DNA of 64,000 nt from positions 4,960,001-5,024,000 of the forward strand of contig JANCRA010000011.1 in NCBI GenBank assembly GCA_024362935.1, given 5' to 3'. This stretch comes from Setophaga petechia. Taxonomy: Eukaryota > Chordata > Aves > Passeriformes > Parulidae. The position numbers and the translations under genes are program-made. Each line of letters starts with the position of its first letter. Within the stretch, counting starts at the first letter, position 1. Below are positions 11,730-25,137 of the stretch, piece after piece. The notes beneath the pieces were generated by a model, which worked only from the letters and a program-made list of their open reading frames with translations, ran no database searches and had not been told where the DNA came from.

Positions 11730-14700
11730 AGACTAGTGCAGTGTCAATATAGGGCATTTTGGGTGAAAGAAAATGTTGACCACAGGGGGTTGATTTCTTC
11801 TTCCTTGCAGAGAAGCAAATCTGAAATAAATGTTCAGAAATAGTAGCAGGAAAGAAGATGGACTGAAAGGTTTTACCTAAAATTAACCTTAGATTGTATG
11901 TTCAGAGCAACAGTGCTTGCTCTGTGAGATGGAAATGATATGCTTGATTTCAGTATTATTTTTTTAATTACACAGTGGGGTTGTATATAATAAGGGTGGG
12001 ATTTGCTGCACCTTAATGGCTATCTGAAAGCTGTCTAGTCTGAGCTTCTATAGGTGGAAAGAGACAGCCTCTCTCTAGGAGCTGATTTATCCTGTTGTAA
12101 GGTATGTGTGGTTAATTACCCCCAGAGATGCTGCTGCGTGGAAGGAAACTACTGGACTCTAATCAGACAGAAGCTAGGTGAGATAAAGAAGATGCTACCT
12201 GACTAAATAGAAAAAAAAGTTTATTACACAGATGTCTGTCTTGTCTCTTGCCCAGCAGAATTAAGACATGAAACAAAGGAAAGAAATTAGGTTTACAATT
12301 TACCCCTGTGCCTGTGTGAAGCAGGTGTCTGAATACAAGCCAAATAGCCAGCCCCTGGATCCAGCTTAATTTCTGGAGAATGACTGCTGTAGCAAAAGCT
12401 CCCAGTGTTCCTCACATTGACCTAGTTTTCAGTTATCTAGTGACTCTGTGCTAATGTGACCCAGTATTTCTTTGCAGTTCCCTGTCTGGTGCATTTAGAT
12501 TTTTTCCTTTTTGTTTACCTTTTGTGTCTATACTCACCAGACACCTAATCCTGCAAAGTGTTAAATCCCACATGGGAGGTAGGGGCTGTTCTCTTTTCTC
12601 ATCTAGCAGGAGTCAGGCTGCCCCATTTCTCCCAAGATTAGGCTGGATAACAGACAGGTAAGCATAAACAGCATTGTAGCTGGTTTTAGGATTGTACCCC
12701 AGCAAAGGTCAAGCATAATGGTGCAGTGAAAATAAAGCATTTTGAGTCATTTATTCCTTTAAAAAGGTTTGTATCATCCATGCAGCTGCAAAGCCATAAT
12801 GCTTTCATTAAAAGTCACATCTGTGCTGAATTAAAACAGGAGCCTTTTCCAGCCAAGGAGTATTTGTCAGCTTGAAAGTTTTTCTCTTAGCTCCTGAAGC
12901 TTTTTTCCAAAATCCACGGGCTAAGACAGAGAGCAGACCTTGTCACGAGCTGGTACTGAGGTTTAAGTACATTCCTGCTCTGTTATTCACCGTCTGGCTC
13001 CAATTTAGAGGTACATCTCCCTTGTGTTCACTTTATTAACCTACATATGACTGGCTTTTTTGTTTAATGTGGAAATGAAAAAAATAGACGCTGGGCCCAA
13101 GAAAACTAGTCTGAAAACATCTTTTTCCAGATTTTCTGTTCCTTGTGGCACATTAACCACTTGCATGGAATGTTTGGTGGATAAAATATATTTTAAAGGA
13201 CGTTTTTTGAGAGTAGTCATTTTTAGCTCTATATAAAAAGATTTAAGCAATCACAAAATCTTTGTCCTCTCATCTCCCCTATCTTTTTGAGCCCATTTAC
13301 CATTTTCTACCAAAACTGACTTCAAAGATGTAAATATACCAAATCAGTGAACATTTACTAAGTGGATAGAAGTGGATAGCCAAAATTAATTCCTCAACTG
13401 AGAGTGTGTCTGCAGCATGAGCCCAGCAGCTGTGTGCTGTGTAGCTGCACCAGTGGAGGAACAGATGTGTTTTCCTCAGCACACTGCTGGATGCCTGTTC
13501 CACAGAAAAGCCACCACACAAGCTACTACTGATTTGTCCCTCTGATGGGGACAAATTGGCAAGTGGGAGGACTTGAAGGAGGAACTGAAGGTATAGTGGG
13601 AAGATCTGTGCTGGATGTGAATGTAAGTGTGGGTTGCTGGGAAGTAATATTTGGGGCTTTGCTGGTTCTGCAGCTCACAGGCCAGATGACTTAGAAGAAG
13701 GGTAGAAAGCTTCCAAATTTGTCTTTTCAGCCTTATCACTTTAGTTAGAAAAGGACAACAAGCAGCTGTCTATACAACAACTGTAAACAGAGACCCCAAT
13801 TAAGTTGGGTTTCTAAAGCACAGCAAATTATCTTTATTGGCTTAACTGAAATTTCTTTTCTAAATGCTGAGGAGGAAAGCTTTGAGAAGTAACTAGGAAG
13901 AAAAAGATGGGGGTATCTTTATCAACACAAGTGACAGCAAATAATGCAATGGAACAAGAAAGGTAACCTACCTTTTATGCAACTGTGCAGCCCAGGAACC
14001 TCTGGTATTATCCAAGATTCCTTGTGCTGATCCTTGTATGACTGACAAGAAAAATGCCCTCAAGGGCAAAGATCCTCAAGGATCTTTATCTGTTTTTTCT
14101 GGGTAAATTAAACAAACTTCCACAATTACTCAGGCTTTTAATGCCTAACATACATAATATATTTGTTTAAATTAGCTATTTATCTATACATGTGTATACA
14201 TAAAAAATTCGAGTGTGTCTTCAGTTCTTTAAAATAGGCCAACAGGCAAAAAGATCAGATTTTACTTTAGAAACACTAGGATTTCAACTATATTTTCCCT
14301 TTCTTAATCAAGCACCCCACATTGCTGATATCAATGTCTTCCCCAGTCACAGAACTGTGCTCTTATTTTTCCCAGTAAGGACTGTCATCTCAGAGGAAAA
14401 GTTGTACCAAGGTTTCCTCCAGGTTTTTGGCTGCACTACCTCACAAGGGAAATATTTTGTTTGAAGAAGATATTTGGATGTAATACAAACAGTGTGAGGA
14501 GCTTCCCTCTCTGCAGAGGAGAAGGGGAAACCACCTCCAATTTTTTTTTCATGAGACGTGGCAGATTTTCAGGATGTGTTTAACAGCACTGTGCTGATTC
14601 TCATATCCTGGGGAGAAGTTCTGGCTCTGTGGAAGCTCCCATCAGTGCTCCTGCCAGCTCCTGTGAAGTGAAGCAGAGGCAGGACTCCCAGGAGCAGGGA

Positions 14701-16125
14701 GGAGCTCATTTCTTCCTCCATATTCTGGACTGGGGTTTGTGGGGGGGTTTCCTCTAGAGCCTGCATCATGCCAGGTCTCTGAGCTCATGCAGCTGCAGCT
14801 CTCCCTTCCTCTCTGCTGTGGAATAGATAACTTGTTTCCATTGCATATTTTTATAGAAATAAATTTAAGGAAAATACCCCTGCAGGTAACCTCTGACTTA
14901 GGTGGTCCCTCAGGGCTGTTGATTGCTTAACCTTCTCCTTCTGAAATTATTTAAAAGGAGAAGAGGATGGAGATAAATGTGAGGGAAAGCAATATTTTTC
15001 TAAGCAAAAAAAAGGGTATTGAAAAATAAAAGTTGATGAAAGAAACTTTTTTGACACAGTCTAAGCTGGCTTTGCAATGATGCAATTTCCTTCACCCTGT
15101 AGGATTTTACTGCCCCATATCTCTTGGGAGCAGAGGAGGAGATGGGCAGCCTATGCCCATGTTTTTCCCAATATATATTCTTGGGGTGGTAGTAGCAATC
15201 AATATTGAAGCACTCTTTGATATTTCTAGGTTCCAGTAATTGAGAGTTTCTGAATTTAACTGTCAGGTTCAAACATTAAAGAGGATGAAAGGATTTCATT
15301 ATTGCTAAGTTGCAATATTGTTCAGAATCCACTGTCTCTGGAGGCTGACTGGGCTCTTGTTCTTCTTTCCTTGCAAATTAAAGGAAAGAGGGCTTCAACA
15401 GAATTCCCCACTTCACAGATTTTGCTAGCTAAGAATAGGCATCTAGAAAATTAGAGAGAAGGAAGTTAAACACTGATGTCTGTAAACTCATAGCAGTGGA
15501 AATTTGTATGCTGAGAAGCTGTTAATTCAGTGTTTGTTTTCTCTTACTGTTTATTGGCTCATTGGCTCATTTTAATTTCCAATAAATTTAGCCTTTAGAG
15601 CCTGTGAATTCAGGAAGAAATAATTATTTGTTTAACAATAAAATAGGGTCTTTTATGCCTATCTTTCTCCTTGTGCCTCATCACACAGGAAGAGTGGGGT
15701 GGTGGGGCAGGGGTGTCACTGTAACCACTCCTTCACTGAAGAGGAGAGGCAGATGATCTCCTGGAGCTGTTCATTGCCACTCACTGCCTTGTTCACCATT
15801 GGAAGTAGATGCAAGGTGGATGCTGCTGCCTGATGCAACATTGCATGATGGAGTAATGTGTGTAGGTGAAGACTTGGGTGAAATGTCTTCTTCCCTGACA
15901 AGCTTACTGTGAGGAAAGCATGGGAAGAAAAGCTCCATGGGGCTTTCCTTGTGAGTGTTCAAAGAACAAGGCATTTCCCTGCTTGCCCTGGAAGGGAGAG
16001 GTCTGAAAACCTATAGTACATAAACATGGAATTAGATAGAGTTATCTTTATGTTTGCAGGACCACAGGTTCGGTGCTCAAAAGGATCTAGAAAGTGGAGG
16101 TAAGAGATCCTGGCAGCCCCAGGCC
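11730..16125. other. Non-coding stretch, one GC-richer patch
   Basis: No coding or repeat family was recognised. The segment at about 14,590-14,820 is locally GC-rich and open in several frames without any family motif. A T-run lies near 14,540. Confidence 0.45.
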
Positions 16126-16155
16126 ACCAGTGCCCAGGACACCAGTGCCCAGGAC
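16126..16155. repeat. 15-bp tandem duplication
   Basis: ACCAGTGCCCAGGAC is repeated twice perfectly head to tail. Confidence 0.9.
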
Positions 16156-16852
16156 ACTTGGCAGTGTTTTGGCTAGTTAGCCAGGAAGTCTAGCAGAAGG
16201 GGGAACCTATGCTCTTGAGCCCCACTTCTTTAGGTAGGGGAAATGTTGGTTCAGGTGTCTTTCTCCTGTCAGGTCACTGACTTCTGGGTGGAACTTCATA
16301 GGTTTTAGACTGTTGTCAGTTAAAACTGATTGGAAGTGGTCAAGTTGATTCTTGGCAGCAAATGTGGACAAATGCTTCTGGGTAGGAGGTTAGTTGGCTT
16401 TAGGTGCTTGGGTGGGGTTTGTGGGATTGCTATTTTGAACAACAGCACCTAGACTTACCAAATGGATAGCTCAGAGGTTTAGATCTGAGTACAAAAGCAC
16501 TTGCTTTTCAAAACTGCATGTGTTTTCTCTGTATCAACAAGTACAGGTACAGATTCCTCTCCTCAGAAATGTAATGTTGCATCCACTTGCTTTGCAGTTC
16601 TCCTTAGCTGTCATCTGCTAAAAATGTCCCTGACTGTTTCCATGTCTTTCGGACAGCTGCATTGAGTGATCAGGATTTGCATTTCTGGACATTATTCGGG
16701 ACTAGAAAAGGTGATGTTGTCTGTACCTTTTCCTATCCGTAGACTGCACTTCACCACTGGTGGTCTCAGAAGAATGTTTTTGATCCCCATTTAGTTTTCC
16801 TTGCAGTAGGTTTTTGTCTTAAATTAATGCATACCAAACAAGTTGCCTGCTT
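16156..16852. other. Non-coding stretch, nothing recognised
   Basis: No feature supported. Confidence 0.5.
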
Positions 16853-16906
16853 AAAAAGAAAAAAAAAAAGAAGGAAAAAAAAGAAGGGAAAAAAAAAAGA
16901 AAAAAG
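16853..16906. repeat. 54-nt pure purine (A/G) tract
   Basis: An uninterrupted run of A and G, mostly A, on the plus strand. It is simple low-complexity DNA and could be a decayed poly-A tail, but no adjacent retroelement body is recognisable. Confidence 0.9.
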
Positions 16907-17470
16907 TCAACCTAACAGCAAAGTAACAGCAACAATAATAATATAATCGTAGTTCTTGCTAGGTTGCAGTCTCAATGCAATCCACTTTGACTGTAGCTGT
17001 GGCAAATTGCTGTCTGAAAATGACTGCCCTATTCATCTGTTAATATTGTTAGAAAGAAAGCTACAACTGTACCTATCAGTGTAACTAAATTAGAGCAGGT
17101 TCACATAAGGCAGGCACACATAAAAATGTACTTATGAAACAGATGTATCCCTCAACAGGAAAATGACAGCAATTCTGATAAAATGCTTTTATTATTTACT
17201 TTCAACAAGTATCTATAACTGCAGCTTGACTATTGTTGAATCATTTCAATAATCTCGTTATAGGCCTGGCAATAAAAGGAAAAGCACTTCAGCACAGTGA
17301 AATATGGCCTGGCTTCTGACATCTTCAGTGGCATGTCAGTGATATAGTGATGGCTTTTAGCTGTCAAAACAAACAGCTGCATTATTTATCCAGGTGATGA
17401 ACTGCTTCAAAGTAGTGCACATCCTTGTGTGGAAGAAGGCAGCTTACACAGGTTGGGTCCTGCTGGTAGG
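16907..17470. other. Non-coding stretch, nothing recognised
   Basis: No feature supported. It includes AT-rich runs and short trinucleotide-like AACAATAATAAT sequence near 16,930. Confidence 0.5.
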
Positions 17471-17522
17471 GATGGATGGATGGATGGATGGATGGATGGA
17501 TGGATGGATGGATGGATGGATG
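17471..17522. repeat. (GATG)13 tetranucleotide microsatellite
   Basis: Thirteen uninterrupted GATG units. The perfect array predicts length polymorphism. It creates artificial open frames on both strands (repeated Met-Asp-Gly-Trp and Ser-Ile-His-Pro), which are not genes. Confidence 0.97.
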
Positions 17523-18716
17523 ACTGCAGTATGAGGGAAGCCTCAGTTGTGCTGGGTGCAAGGGTTGTACTTGTGTGTCTTGGAGGTACATACAGCAGTG
17601 TGAAAGATTGCATGTGGAAATAAAAAAATTATTTTGGTCTTAAACTGAGCAAGTGTTTGCCTGCTATTTGCAGGCTTCTGCTTCTTATATGCTGTAAAAT
17701 TTATGGTCCACTTGCAAGTTCTCTAAAACTAGTGCCTAGAGCATGTCGTCTTTCCAGCCTTAAGTTTTTTGGATATGGATTGTGTGCATTTTGAAAATGG
17801 TTGCAAAAGGAAATGGAGAGTTAGCATTATGCATTCAGTGTCTTTCCAGGTTTTCATGGGTTTCGGAAGAACTGTGAGATGAGAGCTAAGTATATGCACA
17901 AAGCACTGCACTTGGCAAATATAGAAGTATCTTTTGCTATCTATAGGAGCACAGAGAAATAGACCCAGTGGCTTGAATATAGTCATGTAGGTTGCTTGTG
18001 GCAAACTAAGTACTATCTTTGGAGTATTTAATTTTAATCTACTACAAAATAAAATATATTCCACTTCAAAAATGTGAAATAGTTTATTTTCATTTGTTTT
18101 CAGACTTGCAGAAATTTTCAGAGCAAAGAAGGAAGTTCAGAGCATTTTGGAGCTGGAAATGTCTAAAAATGTTCAATAGCGAACAGTATCTGTAAGAAGT
18201 GATATGAAATGTAACATCTACTGTCAAAAAACCTGTTCTGATTCTTCTGGAAATTCTGGTGATTGCTCTAGGTGGCTATAAAAATGTACTCTTTAGCAGA
18301 GTATGTTAAATTACAAGCTCTGATAAGGAAAGTGTTAACATTTCTGTAGCAGCATCACATTATTTTTTATTGTGTATATTATTCTAAATAGTAGAACTTC
18401 AAGTTTTCTGAATATTCAGTGTAAGAACATACTACAACTGAAGTCTTAAGCTTTTTAATCTTTAATATATTTTGAGGATCTTTCAGTGAAATTTGCTATA
18501 TGAGTTCTGCTTTTTATAATTGTTTAAATTTATACTTCCTCTGCTATATTTATATCTATACTTATAGTAACTATTTCTTTTTACATTTTGCTTTAATATT
18601 TGTTGATCGAGAGAAAAATTAATGTATTTTTTAATACGTTTGGAATTTATAAGTTTCTGAAACTTCCTTCCCTTACTTTGAACACACTGTGATTAGATCC
18701 CACCCACAGGAAAATA
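17523..18716. other. Non-coding stretch, nothing recognised
   Basis: The minus-strand open frame at 17,729-18,064 (111 codons) carries no motif and is probably chance. There is no recognisable repeat. Confidence 0.5.
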
Positions 18717-18773
18717 GTTATTCTGGAAATTAGAAATAGAAATTTCCAGAATGGTTATTCTGGAATTAGAAAT
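18717..18773. repeat. Inverted plus direct repeat cluster
   Basis: TTCTGGAAATT (18721-18731) is followed after a 9-nt loop by its exact reverse complement AATTTCCAGAA (18741-18751), an 11-bp-stem hairpin. The left arm with its flank (GTTATTCTGGAAATTAGAAAT) recurs almost exactly from 18754, lacking one A. The pattern suggests a local duplication or template-switch event rather than a named transposon. TTCCAGAA/TTCTGGAA is also a STAT-type site, but that is incidental here. Confidence 0.8.
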
Positions 18774-20293
18774 AAACCCCATCATCATTTCCTTTTTGTT
18801 TTCTTATCATTTCAGACAATTGCAAGGGAGAAAGTGCTCCATATGTCAAAAATGTACAATTTTAATCTTTGCTATTCCAAGAAGCAAGAAAAATTATTGC
18901 ATTTTGAACTGTTGTCTTCAGTGAGGACCACATACTTGGACAGTGTGAGCAGAAGATATCACAAACATCTCAGGCAATTGCCTAAGCTCTTCCCATGCAT
19001 GCTTAATGAGTCTCTGCCAAAATATTTCAGGCAGCAAATAAAATTGATTCTCCTTTGAGAGCTCCCATTGCCTTGTTTCCTTGCTCAGCCTGAGAACCCC
19101 AAAGGAGGGCTTTGAACGGGGAGATTATAAATATCTCAGCAGAACAGACATAACACCTACAGTGAAAAGGTAGTGGGAGAAGGAAGGAGGGAGATGGGAA
19201 ATTGGGGATATTTTTGGGAAAGGTGTTTTTTTTCCACAGGGAATTTCCTTTTAGCAGATGCCTTACTGATCCTGACTCAGATTAACTAAGGTTTACATCT
19301 GGATCTCTTTTCTAAACCACATGTAAGCTTCATCGTCAGCTTTACCTGACCAATGGTTCCAAATACTTTCAGTTCTAAAAAGACATTTTCTTTTAAGTGA
19401 CATGAAAATTGATTTCTGGTCAAACCAAATATTCTGAAATGCCCATCCAAAGCCTCTAAATGGAGAAGCCAATACTGTGTCAGTGAAACCTGGCAAATGC
19501 AGGGAAAAAAGGTTTACTCATTCTGCCTACAAGAGCCGTGTAAACAAAAACAAAACAGTCTTTCAGGACAGAACATGAAGAACTGGCAAGCAAACACAAG
19601 TGTAACAGAGAAGATTTCTAGGTCACCCAACTGCCTAATTGCTGGCAGCATCTCTGGATTTTTACAGCATGTCTCTCTAGCATAGTCCTTAGGAAAAAAA
19701 ATACTATATATTGCAAAACAGATACAAATCTAAAGCATTTTATATTCTTTAGACTTCAGCTTCTACCTACAGCAGGGTTTGTGAGAGACTTGCTCTGCAT
19801 ATTGAGCTAAATAGAGAAACCTATCTTTCCATGACATATAAAAATTTAATGATAGTGAACTGCAAAACTATTTTCATCTTTCAGCTTGATCTGGAGGACA
19901 GTGTGGTGGCATTACTCACTGTTTTCTAGGGACAATAATGAAAACCCTGGATTTTGTACAGCCTGGTGCTTGCAGTGTCCATACTGTGCTGCTATGGAGT
20001 GATTTGGCCATTTCCATGTCTATTGGGATCCCATCAGCAATGTTTGATCCCATTCTTTAACAGTGTTATTAACATTTGATGGGATGGAACTAGGATAGTT
20101 TTAACCTTTGCTAACAAACTGTATTAAAATGAAATACCAGAATTAAAAGGCAAAATAACAGGAAAAAAATCCCCAAACCTCAAACCTATAGGGACAATAA
20201 ATAGGTTTTATTCAGTTTCCTGAACATGTGGCCCTGCTTGCTCATACACAGAAAAGACCTTTGGTTGCTCTAATGTTGCCTTCCCAATTGTAA
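18774..20293. other. Non-coding stretch, nothing recognised
   Basis: No gene or repeat family recognised. Confidence 0.5.
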
Positions 20294-20319
20294 ACATCTG
20301 TATAAAATAATACAGATGT
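20294..20319. repeat. 10-bp inverted repeat with 6-nt loop
   Basis: ACATCTGTAT and ATACAGATGT flank AAAATA, giving a perfect short hairpin in AT-rich sequence. No wider element boundary is visible. Confidence 0.75.
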
Positions 20320-23300
20320 ATATAATTATAAAAATATTTAATGCTTATTTAAGATTTCTTGGTTTTAATCTTTGCAGTCTTTTGGGGTTGAAAGAAAACC
20401 ATGAAAACCATGTTGAAAGTACCTGTCTTTATTGGGAGAATTTTTTTTTTTCCAGATTTGAACAAAACAGCTTAACTCAGTTTGTTCTTCAGTTACTACT
20501 CTCCCATGATGCATTCTTGATGCTTTTAATACTTTTTCTATGTATTAAACTTTGTTATCACAGTATTACTGGGGGAGTAATTGCAATCCATTTAGCAAAA
20601 GCAAAAAAAATTAGGCAAGTTATTGCTCTCTCCAGTGACTAATGCTAATTAACTCTGGCTTCACCTGCACTATGAAAATGAGCACTTTTTAAATCGTTGT
20701 GAAATAATCTTGTGACTCAACTATATTTGTAAAGTGTATTTCTATTCTTAGCCCAAGAACCTATCCAGTAGTTTGAACATTTTACAGATCACACCCGTTA
20801 AGGAAAAAGGTCATATTAGTCAGGTGTGTACATTTACTTTTGCTTACAAGAACATATCAATATCCTGTTCCATGGACAGGAAGATCAAATTACTCCAGAT
20901 TGTTTAGAGGCTTTACTTTGTCTTCTCTTATCTGTGTCTTTAAGCCTATCCAAGACAACACCCTTTGCTCCAGATGGGCTTTTCCATTGAGGCTCACTGT
21001 AATCCTAATTCTGGCACTAACCAAATCTGCCTTGTCTGCCTCCAAGAACATTTCTCTCTCTTTCATCCTCATCCATTCCTACACACAGAGGTCAGAAAAG
21101 CTTTGGCATCCATGTAAATTAGGCTTCTGAGGGTATTTGCATACTTCTGTATTTTGGGTTAAGAAGCTGTTTCAGTCATTACCTGTTTGCCCAAATATGC
21201 TTCTTGCCTCCACCCAAACATGTGAACATCAACTCAGTAGCTACCTAAGTCAACCTTAACAATGCTTAATACTAACTGTAGTGCTATATTAGTTTTAGCT
21301 CTGCTCATTGGCAGTAAGACCGTTTTTATTGGTGCTTATAAAGCATATCTAAAGCTTTTTAGATGTCTATTTTCTGTGCAGAGCATCTATAGGTCAGAGT
21401 TTGCAAAATGGTTATCATCTGGTCCCTGTCCAATGTAACTAAGTTAGTTCAGCGCAGCAAATAAACTTCTAATGATGAAGGGGGAAAAAAGCAGCCAAAT
21501 TAATGCAAAGTGACCTACTGCAAGAGTGCATATTGCTTGTTTGAAGTGGCTTGTGTGTCATTTTTAGATAGAACACACAAAACCAAACCACTAGCAATGG
21601 ACAATCTATGGTGAATGCCCCAATATATTGAAAAGCTGGACTCTTGGAGATTACATCATCCCCAGGGTATCAGAGAGATTTCAGGGCACAAACTAAACAA
21701 GCAGGAGGAAAGTTTGGTACTTTGGCTGATCATACTCTCTATACTTTCCTGTGCCTGATTTCTCAAACACATTATTCACACAAGGTCATGCCATGGTAAT
21801 CAGTGCATGTTTCAGAGAAGGCACTCTGAACTCATTGTCTAAGGAGACTGAAAATGTCATTTCACTCTGCCTGCACATATTGATTATTTATTCTCAACAA
21901 GTTCTGTTACAAATAGCACTGTTGTGGTGATTGCCAAATAAACATATCCTAAGGTATCCTCTGCCTTTAGCTTATTAATTCAAGACCTGACCCAGTTCAG
22001 ATGGGATGGATACAACGTGGATGCCCAGACGTCTCATATATATGTTCAATTAGATCAAACATGTATCAGTGGATGGTGACATACACCAAGCCTGTGAACA
22101 ACACTGCTGTATGTGTTGCTCAGTCCTTTGAGATGCTGTAGTGGTACCCTTCAGTGATTTTAAACCTTTAGAACATAAGGGAGACAAATGCTGGCTTGCA
22201 ATAAGTACTGTTGGTTTGCTAATTGCTGCTTATTTTGCTAAATCTTTGGTATTTGTGTATAGCTTGCATAGAGTGGGTAGCTATGTTCTGTCTCATTCAA
22301 AACAAAAGCCAGAAAATATTACACTGTTGCCCTACACTACTTGTGTTATCTTGGGTTGCTATGGCATTGCCACACATAATACAACATAATGGCAACAGAA
22401 AGCAAAAAAGCATTCTAGCCTGTGAGAGTGTTGATGTAAATAGATAATGAAGCTTTCTGTTGTATACCATGATAATAGCAAAGTAATGGAAACAGAGCTG
22501 CATGGGATAGCAGTTTTGATTTATTTACTGGGATTTATATAAGACATTCTTCATGATTCTCTCCTCCTGCACAAATAATTGCATACAAATTCCTCCTGCC
22601 AAGATATCAGAGCTGCCATCTAATGCAAGGTCTTTTTGATTTGTTGGAACCATTTAGCCACTGAATATGACAAACCTTCTTTAACTGTGACACTCCTTGT
22701 GATCCCAAACCATTTGAGATGCTGGCCTTTGGACCTTTTTTTTAGTTAGGCAAGGGGATGATTTCATTTGGGCTCTTTGCACAGGCTTTTTGCATGTCTT
22801 TTCATGTGAAAAATACTGGTGGGCACCCTAGAAGCCACTTGTTGCAGCAGTATAACACCAGGAGAGAGACACTTTGGTGCTCAAGTTTGGGTCAATGTGA
22901 GAATACTTTTAGCCACACCAACCGGCAACACAGTCACACAGCCAGTGAATGTCAGCTGCAGCATCAACCACAGACTGAAGGCTCCATGGATGACATGAGC
23001 ATGCTGAGAGACAGATGCACTTTTTTCCTGTAGGATGTTGAGAACTGACCTGATTCTCTGGGCTCAGACATGCAGGAGCAATACCACAAGTCCTCCTTCC
23101 TGACTTCTGGCAGCTCTGCATCTGTTGCCTCTCTCTGCTACCCATAAGTCAGTGACGTGCAGACTGATTCCTGTAAGCCTCCCATAGCATGAAAGAACCC
23201 GAGCTATACTTCAAGGTTACCTTTGAGAGTTCAGAATTGCAAAGTGGACAACTTTGCCAAAGGCTATAGGGCATGGTATAGATGGAGTTCTGTGTTAAGG

Positions 23301-24691
23301 GATCTGTAAGGTTAAAACCATATATTGGAGTAGAACCCATCTAAGTTTGCCGTCAGCTGTAGTCAGAGGGGGCTTGACAGCATGTTAAGTCTCCACAGGG
23401 AGTAAAAAAGGTTGAAATAATTTGAATTGGGATCCCTCCCCCTCCCTAACCAGTTACAATTTTAAGTAGTTTGAGGCTCAATAGAGCAATAGGAGCGCTT
23501 TGCATTGGCCTTCAAAACAAGCTGTAAAGTGGCGCAACCTGAGAAGCTCTGCTACAGTGTATTCCCTGGCTGCTGCAGTAAATGATTGTATGGGTATTCT
23601 GGTCCCAGAAAGGGGGTTTCAAATTCAGTAAGAGTCCTCCCCACACCCACACCACCAAAAATTTTTCAGTGTTAAAGTCAAATGAGACAAGAAGAAAAAA
23701 TGTACAACCCACTCCCACCCCTTTTCTAAAATTACTTTTTCTCTAAACATCCCTTTCTACACTAATTTTGACCACTGGTCTGAAAATCTACAATTTGATA
23801 AATTCTGTTTAACAGCAATAAGAAAGGTGTCATATCAGCCATCTTGTGAAAGGGACTCCAGGAGCTCTCTGATACTGGGAGATGGTTTATTTGTGTCTGT
23901 TGCAGATGGATGACATCTTTACAGAAACAATTTATATGTTAGACTGAGAAAAGAAACTGATGCTTTAAGATGTCTTCTTGATTCATTCGACATAAAAAAA
24001 ATAAGCTTGCTCAGGAGCATGGTACAAAAAAAGGGAGAAAGAGAGGATGATAAGCTGGTGATAAAGATACACAGGAACCAAAGCTCTTGGAAACATCCAT
24101 CTGGACTTTGTCAGTGCCCTGGAACTCTCAGGAGCTCTCAATCTCGTATATGCCTCTGGTCTCTTGTACCACAAAGGAGAAAACTGCATGGGTTCACTAG
24201 GAGCTGCAATGACAGTTTCATTCTGTCACTCTTTGTGAGTCTTTAGATAGGTAACCTAATAAAACAATGCAGATAGTCAAAGAAATTAGCAAGGGCTGTC
24301 TCTTTTAAGGTTTAAAATGTTAATATATATGTTTTCAGCCCCCATAAGTAGTCCGTATATTATGCATGTTAATGTGTACCTTTGAGTGATATTAAAAATA
24401 GAATCCTGGTCATATGACAAACCAGTTGCTATAGTAACTACATTTTTGCTGTAGAACAGCAAAGTACTAATGTGTAAAATGTGTAAATTATCAGTGTGCA
24501 AGAGCAACTGATGTGTCTTCGCTCTGCTACTCTGTTTTAAAATGAATCTTTCTATGAATATACGTCTCATTCATGTATTCTCATGACACTCCTGTAGCTG
24601 GCTCCATTTCTTCTGTTGGCCACCCTTCTATGCTGAAGTGAGATGTGACATTTCAGCCAAAAGAGAAAGAAGCAGGAGAAACACAGATAAT
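20320..24691. other. Non-coding stretch, nothing recognised
   Basis: No feature supported over 4.4 kb. The open frames (up to about 108 codons, near 20.3-20.6 kb) show no domain and no splice-supported structure. Confidence 0.5.
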
Positions 24692-24752
24692 GGCCTTGAT
24701 CCAAAAGAAAAAGGCTTATACTGATTTCAATAGACTTTGCCTTGGGCTTTAT
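24692..24752. mobile_element. Relic of ancient palindromic sauropsid repeat
   Basis: GGCCTTGATCCAAAA opens the segment, and CTGATTTCAATAGACTTTG then CTTGGGCTTTATG follow. This matches the order of the ancient repeat with GGCCTGATCCAAAG ends and ATTGACTTCAATGG core, with many substitutions. Recognition is by motif recall. Confidence 0.45.
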
Positions 24753-25087
24753 GCAGACAAAGGTGATTTATGAGGGATACCAGAAAAAGTCAGAGTTCAC
24801 TCATTTTTGCATGCCTGTTACCACATTCTTCTTTGAAAATTTGAAGAGATGTTGCCCTTGACATTGGGCAAAGTAGGACCAAGCACTAACATGTTGGAGA
24901 TTCCCATAGCAGGCTGAGTACATCTCAGTAATGTGGAACCAGTTTTTGAGAACTTGTCTTCCTTCACCCCAGATTCCAAGCGTCTAGATTTACATGCATG
25001 TCCGATGTTGTTTTGCCATTTAAATTTCTTAGGATAGATAAGATAAGCGTTACTAAAATTTAAGAGTGGGTGAAACACTTGGAATGA

Positions 25088-25137
25088 AGTCCTGGCTTAG
25101 ATGAAGTCAATAGCAAAACTCTCATCGACAGTATTTC
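25088..25137. mobile_element. Second relic of the same palindromic repeat family
   Basis: GATGAAGTCAATAGCAAAAC and CTCATCGACAG correspond to the palindromic core (CCATTGAAGTCAATGGCAAA ... CCCATTGACTTCAATGG) with decay. It lies 340 bp from the copy at 24.7 kb, so the two may derive from one larger element or from separate insertions. Confidence 0.45.

Noticed and set aside
12000..12330. Possible LTR-like sequence with AAAAAAGTTTATTACACAGA
   Set aside because: No TG...CA ends, no family phrases and no target duplication could be seen.
17382..17623. Repetitive small frames (Ser-Ile-His-Pro and Met-Asp-Gly-Trp repeats)
   Set aside because: Produced by the (GATG)13 microsatellite.
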